Source: Thalassolituus hydrocarboniclasticus (GTDB lineage Bacteria > Pseudomonadota > Gammaproteobacteria > Pseudomonadales > Oceanobacteraceae). Taken from it: a stretch of DNA of 64,000 nucleotides. Made by a program: the position numbers and the translations under genes. Under the pieces are notes generated by a model, which did not search any database, was not told the DNA's origin, and saw only the letters and a program-made list of their open reading frames with translations. The stretch lies in contig NZ_CP054475.1 of NCBI RefSeq assembly GCF_025345565.1, forward strand, positions 2,014,448 through 2,078,447, given 5' to 3'. Below, piece by piece: positions 40,006 to 48,179 of this stretch. Within the stretch, counting starts at the first letter, position 1. Every line of letters starts with the position of its first letter.

Positions 40006-41340
40006 ATGACACCTGAATTACTTTCCCCCGCCGGCACCGTACGTAACATGGAATACGCCTTTGCCTATGGCGCCGATGCCGTTTACGCCGGCCAGCCGCG
40101 TTACAGCCTGCGCGTGCGCAACAACGATTTCACCCTCGATAATCTGGCCTATGGCATCGGCCGGGCTCACGAACTGGGTAAACAGTTTTACGTCGCCAGC
40201 AACATCGCGCCGCACAACAGTAAAATCGACACTTATATGCGTGATATTGAGCCGGTGATTGGCATGAATCCGGATGCACTGATCATGTCCGATCCGGGCC
40301 TGATCATGATGGTCAAAGACCGCTGGCCGGATCAGGTGGTTCATCTGTCGGTACAGGCCAACGTGGTGAACTACGCCTCGGTTGAATTCTGGCGCCGCCA
40401 GGGCGTAAGCCGCATCATTCTGTCGCGCGAGCTGTCGCTGGAAGAAATTGCTGAAATCCGCCAGCGCTGCCCGGAAATGGAAATTGAAGTGTTCGTCCAC
40501 GGCGCATTGTGCATTGCTTATTCCGGTCGCTGCCTGCTGTCTGGCTACATGAACCACCGTGATCCGAATCAGGGCACCTGCACCAACGCCTGCCGCTGGA
40601 AGTACGATGCTCACGAAGCGCAGGAAACCCTGTCCGGTGATGTTATTCCGGCCGGCGTTAACGAATTCGACCCGACACTGGGGATTGGTCAGCCATCTGA
40701 TAAGATTTTTCTGCTGCAGGAAGGCAACCGCGATAACGAATACATGCCAGCCTTCGAAGACGAGCACGGCACCTACATCATGAACTCCAAGGATCTGCGC
40801 GCCATCCAGCATATCGAAAAGCTGGTGGAGCTGGGTGTGCACTCGCTCAAAATTGAAGGCCGCACCAAGTCACACTACTACGTAGCGCGCACCGCCCAGG
40901 CCTATCGCAAAGCCATCGACGATGCCGTTGCCGGCCGCCGTTTCGACAAGAACCTGATGGATACTCTGGAAAATATGTCCAACCGTGGTTACACCGAGGG
41001 CTTCTTCCGTCGCCATGTACATGACGAATACCAGAACTACGAGCGTGGCAGCTCACTCAGCACCCGTCAGCAATTCGTAGCTGAAGTGATTGCCAGCGAC
41101 GATAAAGAACTGACGCTTGACGTTAAAAACCGTTTCGAAAGTGGCGACTCAATGGAACTGATGACCCCCGCCGGCAACATCAGCTTTACCCTGAACAGCA
41201 TTCTCGACCGCAATAACAAGCCGCGCGATGATGCCCCCGGCTCTGGTTTTGTTGTCAAAATCCCGCGCCCTCAGGGTGTGCAGAACACCGATCTGGATAA
41301 AGCATTGCTGATCCGCAACCTGCCGGAACTAACAGCCTGA
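40006..41340 (+). CDS. trhP: tRNA hydroxylation protein TrhP (YegQ, U32 peptidase family)
   Basis: TrhP works in prephenate-dependent hydroxylation of U34 to ho5U, on the way to cmo5U in tRNAs, tRNA-Ser(UGA) among them. The 444-residue product starts MTPELLSPAGTVRNMEYAF and has the U32 core EVFVHGALCIAYSGRCLLSGY. Four conserved cysteines at 169, 176, 192 and 196 fit an iron-sulfur site. The C-terminal domain follows (RTKSHYYVART, NRGYTEGFF). The window also encodes tRNA-Ser(UGA), a substrate of this pathway. Confidence 0.94.
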   Translation: MTPELLSPAGTVRNMEYAFAYGADAVYAGQPRYSLRVRNNDFTLDNLAYGIGRAHELGKQFYVASNIAPHNSKIDTYMRDIEPVIGMNPDALIMSDPGLIMMVKDRWPDQVVHLSVQANVVNYASVEFWRRQGVSRIILSRELSLEEIAEIRQRCPEMEIEVFVHGALCIAYSGRCLLSGYMNHRDPNQGTCTNACRWKYDAHEAQETLSGDVIPAGVNEFDPTLGIGQPSDKIFLLQEGNRDNEYMPAFEDEHGTYIMNSKDLRAIQHIEKLVELGVHSLKIEGRTKSHYYVARTAQAYRKAIDDAVAGRRFDKNLMDTLENMSNRGYTEGFFRRHVHDEYQNYERGSSLSTRQQFVAEVIASDDKELTLDVKNRFESGDSMELMTPAGNISFTLNSILDRNNKPRDDAPGSGFVVKIPRPQGVQNTDLDKALLIRNLPELTA

Positions 41341-41435
41341 TTAGCGGCCAGAAGCAGCAGGGCTTCTCTGTTGGAGAAGCCTTTCCTATAGTTAATTTGC
41401 CCAAATAACACACATACAACAAAAATGGGGACGTT

Positions 41436-42737
41436 ATGAAATACGCACTGCAACCTGTGTTGTTAATCGTCTGCCTGCTGCTCGGACTGACTGCACAAGC
41501 CGCTGAGGACGCACCTCGCGCCACAGTTGAAGCCACAGCAAAGGCCATGACCGATCGCCTGATCAGTGATCGGGAGCTGGTCCGGACTCAGGAAAACTAC
41601 GTTGAGCAACTGGTTGACGAATTACTGTTGCCGGTCGTTGATCATGTCTACATGGCCAAGCGCGTACTGGGAAAATACTGGAAACGCGCCTCTATGGAGC
41701 AGCAAAAAACCTTCATTATTGCCTTCAAAGAGAAAGTCATCCGTACCTATGCCGGAGCCTTTCGTGCCTTTGATGGCGAGACAATCACCTTTGAAGACTC
41801 ACGTCTTAATGAACAGGGCAATCAGGCCATCGTAAAAAGTCAGATTCAGCGTGCCGGCGCAGCCCCCATCCGGGTCGACTACAAGCTCTATCTGCAACAA
41901 AATCAGTGGCAGGTTTACGATGTCATTATTGAAGGCGTCAGCCTGACCAAGAGCTTCCGCGATCAGGTATCACTGAGTATCGAACAGGACGGCCTGGCTC
42001 AGGCCATTTCCAAACTGGCCGATGAGTACAAGAGCGCCTCCCCCACGGTAAAGCTGGGGGCACGCGCGTGGGGACCGTACCTGGGCAATAACCTGCCCGG
42101 GTTTGGTCTTGCAGCCGATATTGTAACGACTGCATTCGCGCGTGCCGGATATCAGGTAGAACTGACCTTTGTCCCGCCACTCAAGATTGAAGAGCACATC
42201 AGCTCAGGACAGCTGCAGGGAGAGATTGCCGCCTGGCAGCCACAGCAACCGACAGAGCAACAGCTTTATTCAGACCCATATCTGCAAAACACCCTGGTAT
42301 TTATCAAACGCGACAATGATCCGTTCGACTATCAGAGCCCCGCTCAGCTGCAGACAAGCCTGGCCGATAAGAGCTACCGTTTAGGCGTCTTTAACGACGT
42401 ACACTATGGCCGCGAGTTCAACCGCGTAGCCCCCCTGTTCCAATTGCAGAAGATGGACTACTGCTCGCAGCTGTTCCGCGAGGTCGCCGGCAAATCCATT
42501 GATCTGGCACTGGTGGATGCCTGGATGGCCGACATTGAGCTGAGCAGCAAGGAACACATCGCCAGTCACCTGCAGCGGGTCAGCACGCCTTTGGCCAGTC
42601 GTGATCTGCGTGTTAGTATCGCGCGCGCCACAGAGGGCGCCGATGCTCTGCTTAAGGCATTCAATACCGGACTGAAACGCATTAAAGCCGACGGTACTTA
42701 TCAATCCTTGCTGAAGAAACACAACTACCCACAATGA
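41436..42737 (+). CDS. Periplasmic fusion of an MlaC/Ttg2D-type lipid-binding domain with a family-3 solute-binding domain
   Basis: The 433-residue product has a signal peptide (LLIVCLLLGLTAQA) and two domains. Residues about 25-198 match MlaC/Tgt2: VEQLVDELLLPVVDHVYMAKRVLGKYW, then KEKVIRTYAGAFRAF and QWQVYDVIIEGVSLTKSFRDQ. Residues about 204-433 match SBP_bac_3: VKLGARAWGPYLGNN, GFGLAADIVTTAFARAGYQVELTFVPP, then GKSIDLALVDAWMADIEL and the ending RIKADGTYQSLLKKHN. MlaC carries phospholipids between membranes, while SBP_bac_3 proteins bind amino acids or act as sensors. No other mla genes and no ABC permease are nearby. The rluA ATG overlaps its stop. Confidence 0.85.
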   Translation: MKYALQPVLLIVCLLLGLTAQAAEDAPRATVEATAKAMTDRLISDRELVRTQENYVEQLVDELLLPVVDHVYMAKRVLGKYWKRASMEQQKTFIIAFKEKVIRTYAGAFRAFDGETITFEDSRLNEQGNQAIVKSQIQRAGAAPIRVDYKLYLQQNQWQVYDVIIEGVSLTKSFRDQVSLSIEQDGLAQAISKLADEYKSASPTVKLGARAWGPYLGNNLPGFGLAADIVTTAFARAGYQVELTFVPPLKIEEHISSGQLQGEIAAWQPQQPTEQQLYSDPYLQNTLVFIKRDNDPFDYQSPAQLQTSLADKSYRLGVFNDVHYGREFNRVAPLFQLQKMDYCSQLFREVAGKSIDLALVDAWMADIELSSKEHIASHLQRVSTPLASRDLRVSIARATEGADALLKAFNTGLKRIKADGTYQSLLKKHNYPQ

Positions 42738-43351
42738 CCCCTCTTGATATCATTCTGGCCGATGACGACATCATCATTCTGAACAAGCCTGCCGGCCTGC
42801 TGAGCGTCCCGGGCCGCTACATTCCGGAGTCGGCGTTCTCCCTGCTGGCCGAACAATTCGGCGAACTGCATGTAATCCACCGCCTTGACCGCGACACCTC
42901 AGGAATCATTGTGTTCGCCCGCCACAAAGCGGCGCTGACCCATGTGCAGCAACAATTCGAAAAGCAGAAAACCCGCAAAGTTTATGAATGTCTGGTGATC
43001 GGCCAGCTGAAAGGTACCTGGGGCTGTGTGAATCTGCCGATTTGCGTGGACTGGCCCAACCGGCCGCTGCAGAAAATCAGCCATGTTAATGGCCGCTATG
43101 CCCTGACCCGCTGGAAACGACTGGCGCAGGATGAAGAAACAACCCGTGTGGAAATGTACCCAAAAACCGGACGTTCCCATCAGCTGCGCCTGCATATGCT
43201 GAATCTGGGCCATCCGATTGTCGGCGATGTGTTCTACGCCGGTGAAAGTGCCAAAGAGCAACCACGCATGATGCTGCACGCCCGCGAGCTGGACTTCACC
43301 CACCCCGGCAGCGGCGAAGCGCTGCAGATTGTTTGCCCGACGCCGTTCTGA
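42734..43351 (+). CDS. rluA: Pseudouridine synthase RluA (23S rRNA U746 / tRNA U32)
   Basis: The 205-residue product lacks an S4 domain and matches RluA: IILNKPAGLLSVPG, the catalytic VIHRLDRDTSGIIVFA with Asp52, KVYECLVIG, then INGR-like VNGRYALTRWK, MYPKTGRSHQLRLHMLNLGHPIVGD and ARELDFTHP. RluA modifies U746 of 23S rRNA and U32 of several tRNAs. It overlaps the preceding MlaC/SBP gene by four bases. Confidence 0.94.
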   Translation: MTPLDIILADDDIIILNKPAGLLSVPGRYIPESAFSLLAEQFGELHVIHRLDRDTSGIIVFARHKAALTHVQQQFEKQKTRKVYECLVIGQLKGTWGCVNLPICVDWPNRPLQKISHVNGRYALTRWKRLAQDEETTRVEMYPKTGRSHQLRLHMLNLGHPIVGDVFYAGESAKEQPRMMLHARELDFTHPGSGEALQIVCPTPF

Positions 43352-43375
43352 CGCCGGACCTTACAGCCATTCCGC

Positions 43376-44101
43376 TCAGGCAGGCACAACCCCTGAGCGG
43401 AATCTCAGACCCCAGCGCAGCAATAATACAAACAATGCAAAAAACAGCACCCCGCCAGCAATAATCGCCAAAGCAATGCCGCCGAACAGCACAGGCGCTT
43501 TCATCAGTGTGCTCATCAGCGACTCCTGATAGTAAAAAAACCACTGATGATTATCCGGAAAAATCCACACATGCAGCTGATAAAACACCTCTTTGGGACC
43601 AATAATCAGCACCGCAAATCCGGTTACCAGCAAAGCCCCCAGCAGCCAGAATAACTGCTGTTTCCACAGCGGTGCTGTACGCAGCCATAGCAAAGCAATC
43701 AGCAAAAACAGTGTTATCAGGGCAATAACCCAGGAAGCAACTGAGATTGCATCAATCAGATTAGCAACATCCTGCAAGTGAATTATTTCCGCCCGGCGCA
43801 GCAGCCCCACGGCCTGATCATTATGCTCAAACTGAATATCCGCCAGTCCGCGTCCCTGTGAGTGCACCGCAACACTGATTTCATCAAACAGACGCATATG
43901 CTCAGCCTTATCCAGCTGTTCCAGTCCGGCGATATAGCGGTTTTGTGGGCCAAAGCGCTCGATATGCGCCCCGATATCGTACCAGTCATACCAGAAGTCA
44001 TAGCTGTAATTCTGTTTGGCCTGAACCAGCCAGCCCAGTGCCAGACAGCTGATAAAGCCGCCCAGCAACGCCAGAAACCAAAGCCCCTGTATTCTTTTCA
44101 T
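43376..44101 (-). CDS. DUF1461 (TIGR01906-like) integral membrane protein
   Basis: The 241-residue product has four membrane helices: one at the N-terminus (LWFLALLGGFISCLALGWLV), two in the middle (WVIALITLFLLIALLWLR, LFWLLGALLVTGFAVLII) and one at the C-terminus (GGIALAIIAGGVLFFALFVLLL). Between helices 1 and 2 is a region with HMRLFDEISVAVHS. The FYYQESLMSTLM segment before the last helix is typical of DUF1461. Function unknown. Its ATG overlaps the stop of the alpha/beta-hydrolase gene upstream. Confidence 0.72.
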   Translation of the reverse strand: MKRIQGLWFLALLGGFISCLALGWLVQAKQNYSYDFWYDWYDIGAHIERFGPQNRYIAGLEQLDKAEHMRLFDEISVAVHSQGRGLADIQFEHNDQAVGLLRRAEIIHLQDVANLIDAISVASWVIALITLFLLIALLWLRTAPLWKQQLFWLLGALLVTGFAVLIIGPKEVFYQLHVWIFPDNHQWFFYYQESLMSTLMKAPVLFGGIALAIIAGGVLFFALFVLLLRWGLRFRSGVVPA

Positions 44102-44940
44102 GAGTGCTCCTGCCAGAAACGGTTAATCCGTGTCGCCAGCGCCGCAACCGTACTCTCTTCCAGATGCAAGTGATGATGCCCCGGAAATTCTTCCAGCGTG
44201 GCCAACGGCAGGTGTTTAATACGCAGATCAAACATCGCCCGGGGAATCAGCCCCTGTTCGGCACGCAACACCAGAGCAGGCATATTCATCGCAGCCATAA
44301 AGGCTTCGATCTGCGCTTCGCTCAGGCGCACCTTTGATATCGCCCGCAGGCGCCCATCGGTACGCCAGCCGACACCGCCTTCCAGTGATTGCAGGTTACG
44401 TTCAACCACCGGCCAGATGCACTCCGGGCTCAACTCCGGGTTCTGCCGCACCCTGGCCGCCAGCGCCTCCTCGGGCCCCGCGTGGACTTTCAAAGCGGCG
44501 GTTTTTAGCGGTGCCATAATGGCTTTAGCCAGCTGCTCCGGCGCCTGAGCCGGCGGCGTCGTCAGCGGTCCCAGCGCGTCCAGAGCGACATAAGAAGCAA
44601 TCTTGTCCGGAAAAGCTCCGGCCAGCAGCATCCCGACCGCTGAGCCCATCGAATGTCCGAGCAGATGCACAGGTTCATTAAGCGTCTGCAGCAGATCGTA
44701 CAACGGCTCCAGCGACGACCAGATCGCATAATCGGCGCCCTCGCCCAGCCAGTCGGAATGACCGTGTCCCGGCAGGTCAGGAGCAAGGACGCAGACGTTC
44801 TGCAGCAATGGCGCCAGACGCGAAAAGCTTGCCGCATTATCCAGCCAGCCGTGCAAAGCCAGCACCTTAGGCAGGCTCTTATCACCCCACTGTAATCCGC
44901 GTAAAACCCCGTAACGGCATGGCCACTCAATGGACGTCAT
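44098..44940 (-). CDS. Alpha/beta hydrolase (serine-hydrolase-like type)
   Basis: The 280-residue product has the alpha/beta hydrolase layout: oxyanion segment LALHGWLDNAASFSRL near residue 28, DLPGHGHSDW, nucleophile elbow GHSMGSAVG with Ser97, and a C-terminal His in EFPGHHHLHLEE. It looks like the SERHL group, whose substrate is unknown. It is the middle gene of a three-gene minus-strand run with a second hydrolase upstream and a DUF1461 membrane protein downstream, all overlapping by four bases. Confidence 0.9.
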   Translation of the reverse strand: MTSIEWPCRYGVLRGLQWGDKSLPKVLALHGWLDNAASFSRLAPLLQNVCVLAPDLPGHGHSDWLGEGADYAIWSSLEPLYDLLQTLNEPVHLLGHSMGSAVGMLLAGAFPDKIASYVALDALGPLTTPPAQAPEQLAKAIMAPLKTAALKVHAGPEEALAARVRQNPELSPECIWPVVERNLQSLEGGVGWRTDGRLRAISKVRLSEAQIEAFMAAMNMPALVLRAEQGLIPRAMFDLRIKHLPLATLEEFPGHHHLHLEESTVAALATRINRFWQEHS

Positions 44941-45722
44941 CCCAATAACTCTCCTAACAACTGATGAATAACCGCCGCCGTCTGCTCCGGTCGTTCCAGC
45001 GGAAACATATGACTGCCCGGTAGCCAGCGCACTTTCATACCGAGGCGACTCTGCATATAGGCACCATTCAAGCGCCGGAACACCTTGCTGTGTTCTCCGC
45101 CAATCGCAGCACCCGGTACCGCAAGCCCGGAACGGACACGCAGATTATGCGGTACCGTACGGTAAATTTTCATTTCGATATCCGGATCGAAGCGCAAAGC
45201 GACGCCATTCGCTGTGGGCTCAGTTCCGCTTTGCACATAATCCTTCAGGCAACGCTCATCGAAATAGCGCAACAACGACTTGCCGCGAAAATACTCAATG
45301 GCTTCTGCTGTCGAAGACCACTCGCTGCGCCGGCCATCGGTACGTCCGGCCGGTGTGACTTTATCAACCAATCCAAGACGTTTAACCAGCCGCAGGCCAT
45401 TAGCCTCCAGCGGCGATAGCGCGGGGGAATCGAGCATAATCAGGGCCTTGACCAGATCCGGGCGCTTTACCGCCACCATCAGGCTGAGCAACCCACCCAG
45501 CGAATGCCCTACCGCAATCACCGGTTGTTTGTAGTGATGCTCAAAGTAGTGAATCAGCTCAGCTTCCAGATGGCGCCAGTTATCGGTGACCGGGTAATGC
45601 GGATTGTGGCCGATACGGTCAATACTGCGCACATCGTAATGGGCGGATAAAGACTCAAACAACACCCGGTAAGTACCGGCCGGGAAACCATTGGCATGGG
45701 AAAAATGGAGAATGTCTTTCAT
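44937..45722 (-). CDS. Alpha/beta hydrolase
   Basis: The 261-residue product begins MKDILHFSHANGFPAG, where HANGFPAG is the oxyanion segment. The nucleophile elbow is AVGHSLGGLLSL with Ser74, an acid is likely in ALIMLDSP or later, and the catalytic His is near the end in WLPGSHMFPLERP. I chose ATG 45722 over an open frame reaching 45776. It is a lipase/esterase-like enzyme with unknown substrate. It overlaps the next hydrolase gene by four bases; the two share little beyond the fold. Confidence 0.9.
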   Translation of the reverse strand: MKDILHFSHANGFPAGTYRVLFESLSAHYDVRSIDRIGHNPHYPVTDNWRHLEAELIHYFEHHYKQPVIAVGHSLGGLLSLMVAVKRPDLVKALIMLDSPALSPLEANGLRLVKRLGLVDKVTPAGRTDGRRSEWSSTAEAIEYFRGKSLLRYFDERCLKDYVQSGTEPTANGVALRFDPDIEMKIYRTVPHNLRVRSGLAVPGAAIGGEHSKVFRRLNGAYMQSRLGMKVRWLPGSHMFPLERPEQTAAVIHQLLGELLG

Positions 45723-45819
45723 AGGCTGGCGCAATAAAAAAGAGGCAACGCTAAAGCTATGAGAGAAACAACACAAGGGGGAATCCGGCCGTTATCACAG
45801 GATAACGGCGGAAGTGCAA

Positions 45820-46284
45820 TCAGAGACCGTCCAGCACCGGATACCAGACAGCAGCAACGCTCATACAAGCGGCTGCCGCCAGATCGCCCTGCAGAATCCA
45901 GCATTCAGCCGGCGACCAGGGCTGATCATACAGCTGGCCATCAACCAGCATGGCAGCCAGATGACCTACCAGAGGCAAGTGCGAGACAAGGATAAGATCC
46001 TGTTCCTGAGTCGCCAGATCATTCAGCACTTGCCGGACATCACCGTCCGGCACCAGATGTGGCATGACTTCCAGCGGCAGTTTCAGACTATCGGCAATAG
46101 CCTGCGCCGTTTGCTGCGCACGCAGAAAAGGGCTGACCAGAATGCGGGGGTTATTGAAGCGTTGTTGCGCCAGCCAGCGGCCGGCACCTGCGGCCTGACC
46201 AACACCCCTGTCGGTCAGGCCGCGATTCTGGTCCTGAACAGCCCCGCTGACCGCAGAACCATGACGAACGATACAGATTTTCAC
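45820..46284 (-). CDS. sixA: Phosphohistidine phosphatase SixA
   Basis: SixA removes phosphate from histidine in proteins such as ArcB or the PTS protein NPr. The 154-residue product has the histidine-phosphatase motif IVRHGSA with catalytic His8, then LTDRGVGQAAGAGRWLA, ILVSPFLRAQQTAQAI (second Arg) and LILVSHLPLVGHLAAML with the second catalytic His. It has only the compact core, as SixA should. It lies directly downstream of the DUF4389 gene and gpsA. Confidence 0.93.
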   Translation of the reverse strand: MKICIVRHGSAVSGAVQDQNRGLTDRGVGQAAGAGRWLAQQRFNNPRILVSPFLRAQQTAQAIADSLKLPLEVMPHLVPDGDVRQVLNDLATQEQDLILVSHLPLVGHLAAMLVDGQLYDQPWSPAECWILQGDLAAAACMSVAAVWYPVLDGL

Positions 46285-46302
46285 TCGGCAAAAGCCTTAT
46301 TG

Positions 46303-46575
46303 TTAACTGTTGGGCCAGTCCTGAAATGGAAAAGGCTTTTCATCGCTGGCTCCGGACAGGTAGTGAATGATCTGCTTCACATACTCACCCAAAGCCTGGC
46401 CGAACTCCGTCAGCGACGCATTCGGTTCGCCGGATACCAGACGAAAAACCCACTGCACCAGAGTAATCAGCAGCAGCAGCAGATCCAGCACACGGTAAAC
46501 GATGAAAAATCCGATGATGTAGAGCGTTTTCAACCAGAACGCATCGGATGTGACATTTTCTTTAAAATCGTTCAT
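46303..46575 (-). CDS. DUF4389 membrane protein
   Basis: The 90-residue product has one or two membrane segments (TLYIIGFFIVYRVLDLLLLLITLVQWVFRL) and the DUF4389 features NASLTEFGQALGEYVKQIIHYLSGASDEKPFPF. Function unknown. I took ATG 46575 as the start (NDFKENVTSDAFW); the longer frame to 46635 would overlap gpsA. It lies between gpsA and sixA, an order I recall from Pseudomonas. Confidence 0.85.
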   Translation of the reverse strand: MNDFKENVTSDAFWLKTLYIIGFFIVYRVLDLLLLLITLVQWVFRLVSGEPNASLTEFGQALGEYVKQIIHYLSGASDEKPFPFQDWPNS

Positions 46576-46622
46576 TTCTGACCTCATGAATAAAATTACG
46601 CAGTAACAACAACCGGAGCCGC

Positions 46623-47648
46623 TTATATTTCGCAACGCGGCAAAGCAAACTCTACATCCGAGGCATGCTCTCCGGTCATCAGACCCTGCGCAACCACCCT
46701 GGGATCGGCCGCATTGAACAATACCTCGTAAGCGCCCATCACCAGGGGCATATAAATACTCAATTCCTGCGCTTTTGCCCTGACATAACGCAAGGTATTT
46801 ACACCTTCTGCCACTTCGCCCAGCTCGTCGACGGCTTCAGCCAGACTTTTACCCTGACCAATGGCATAACCAACCCGGTAATTTCGGCTCAGTGGTGATG
46901 TACAGGTCACCACCAGATCGCCCACACCGGCCAGACCAAGGAATGTCAGCGGGTTGGCCCCCAGCGCTACAGCAAAGCGACTCATTTCAGCCAGTGAGCG
47001 GGTAATAATCATGCTGCGGGTATTTTCGCCCATACCAAGGGCGGCGACGAAACCGGACACAATGGCGTATATATTCTTCAGTGCCCCGCTCAACTCGACC
47101 CCATACAGGTCGTTGGAGGCGTAAACACGAAAGTAAGGGCAGCTCAGCGCTTCCTGAATATTGCGTCGTAAGTCACTGTTTTCACTGGCAATAACAGTAG
47201 CCGCCAGCTCGCGTTTAGCAATTTCTTTGGCCAGGTTAGGGCCACTGAGCACGCCGACCGGATTATCCGGACAAATTTCCGCCAGTACCTGACTCATCAG
47301 CAGGAAACCGTCCGGTTCAATACCTTTAGTGGTACTGACCAGAGCCTGATCCGGCGTCAGCTCAGCAGCAAATGATGACACCACTTCACGTACCGATTTG
47401 CTCGGCACGGAAACAAAGATCACTTCCGCGCCGCGAACGGCCTCGAGCAGATCAGTGGTTGCTGTCAGTGACGGGTTAAGACTGACACCCGGCAGGTACT
47501 GAGGATTGCTGTGCTGCTCATTGATGCAGCGGGCAACCTCATCGTTGCGCATCCACTGCACGGTGTGTATTTGATTGTCGGCAAGAATATTGGCCACTAC
47601 TGTGCCAAAGCTGCCACCGCCGATTACGGCCGCCTTCTGGATGACCAC
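46623..47648 (-). CDS. gpsA: NAD(P)-dependent glycerol-3-phosphate dehydrogenase
   Basis: GpsA makes sn-glycerol-3-phosphate from dihydroxyacetone phosphate for phospholipid synthesis. The 341-residue product has the Rossmann motif AVIGGGSFGTVVANILADN, STTKGIEPDG, the VGVLSGPNLAKEIA segment, the catalytic Lys in GVELSGALKNIYAIVSG and GLAGVGDLVVTCTSPLSRNYRVG. The start is GTG 47648. It lies 36 bases downstream of the STAS gene, so it may be co-transcribed with the partner-switching pair. Confidence 0.97.
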   Translation of the reverse strand: MVIQKAAVIGGGSFGTVVANILADNQIHTVQWMRNDEVARCINEQHSNPQYLPGVSLNPSLTATTDLLEAVRGAEVIFVSVPSKSVREVVSSFAAELTPDQALVSTTKGIEPDGFLLMSQVLAEICPDNPVGVLSGPNLAKEIAKRELAATVIASENSDLRRNIQEALSCPYFRVYASNDLYGVELSGALKNIYAIVSGFVAALGMGENTRSMIITRSLAEMSRFAVALGANPLTFLGLAGVGDLVVTCTSPLSRNYRVGYAIGQGKSLAEAVDELGEVAEGVNTLRYVRAKAQELSIYMPLVMGAYEVLFNAADPRVVAQGLMTGEHASDVEFALPRCEI

Positions 47649-47684
47649 TTAGCCCCCTTGGATTCGCAGAATAAATATCAGCTG

Positions 47685-48179
47685 TTAAGAATGGAACCGG
47701 TCCGATTCAAGTGAATCAACCAGCTCCCGGAACGCATCTTTATTTTTATCATTGAGACTCATCAGAACCCGATGAGCAGAAATCACCTGCTCCCGGGCCT
47801 TGTCTTCATCAACAGCATCCGCTGCCCACTCACGAAAATCGGCTTCATCCGGGAAAGGTTCATTAATAATATGGAAAACCTGATCAAAGCCCATGCTGAG
47901 CAGTATCCGGGTAATGCCCGGATTCGGACTGGAGATCGTTGGCGTGATGCCAAAACGTTCGCGGCAGATAATAGAGATCTTGGCAATCTGACCCAGCGTT
48001 GTACTGTCAACGCCTTCAGCCAGCGAAAGATCCACCACGACACTGTCGAAATCCGGATTGGCAAGGATATCGTCAAGGTAATGCTCCAGTGCCGAGCACA
48101 GGTTAAGACGCACATCACCAATCAGACGGATCACATGAATGCCTTTGCAAAAGGCTACCTGCACTTTACCTGAAGTCAT
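47685..48179 (-). CDS. STAS-domain protein (anti-sigma-factor antagonist type)
   Basis: The 164-residue product has an N-terminal STAS domain (about 5-105): KGIHVIRLIGDVRLNLCSAL, SVVVDLSLAEGVDSTTLGQIAKI, where DSTTLG aligns with the phosphorylated DSxxLG site (Ser59), and GFDQVFHI. A helical tail of about 55 residues follows. Its ATG overlaps the stop of a response regulator with PP2C phosphatase, which is expected to dephosphorylate it, as in the RssB/RssC or HsbR/HsbA pairs. No anti-sigma kinase lies beside them. Confidence 0.9.
   Translation of the reverse strand: MTSGKVQVAFCKGIHVIRLIGDVRLNLCSALEHYLDDILANPDFDSVVVDLSLAEGVDSTTLGQIAKISIICRERFGITPTISSPNPGITRILLSMGFDQVFHIINEPFPDEADFREWAADAVDEDKAREQVISAHRVLMSLNDKNKDAFRELVDSLESDRFHS

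Noticed and set aside
42119-42130. Further Ter-like sites (ATTGTAACGA here and near 50598)
   Set aside because: Both share only TTGTAAC with the Ter core and differ at the flanking positions; one is inside a coding region without special context.
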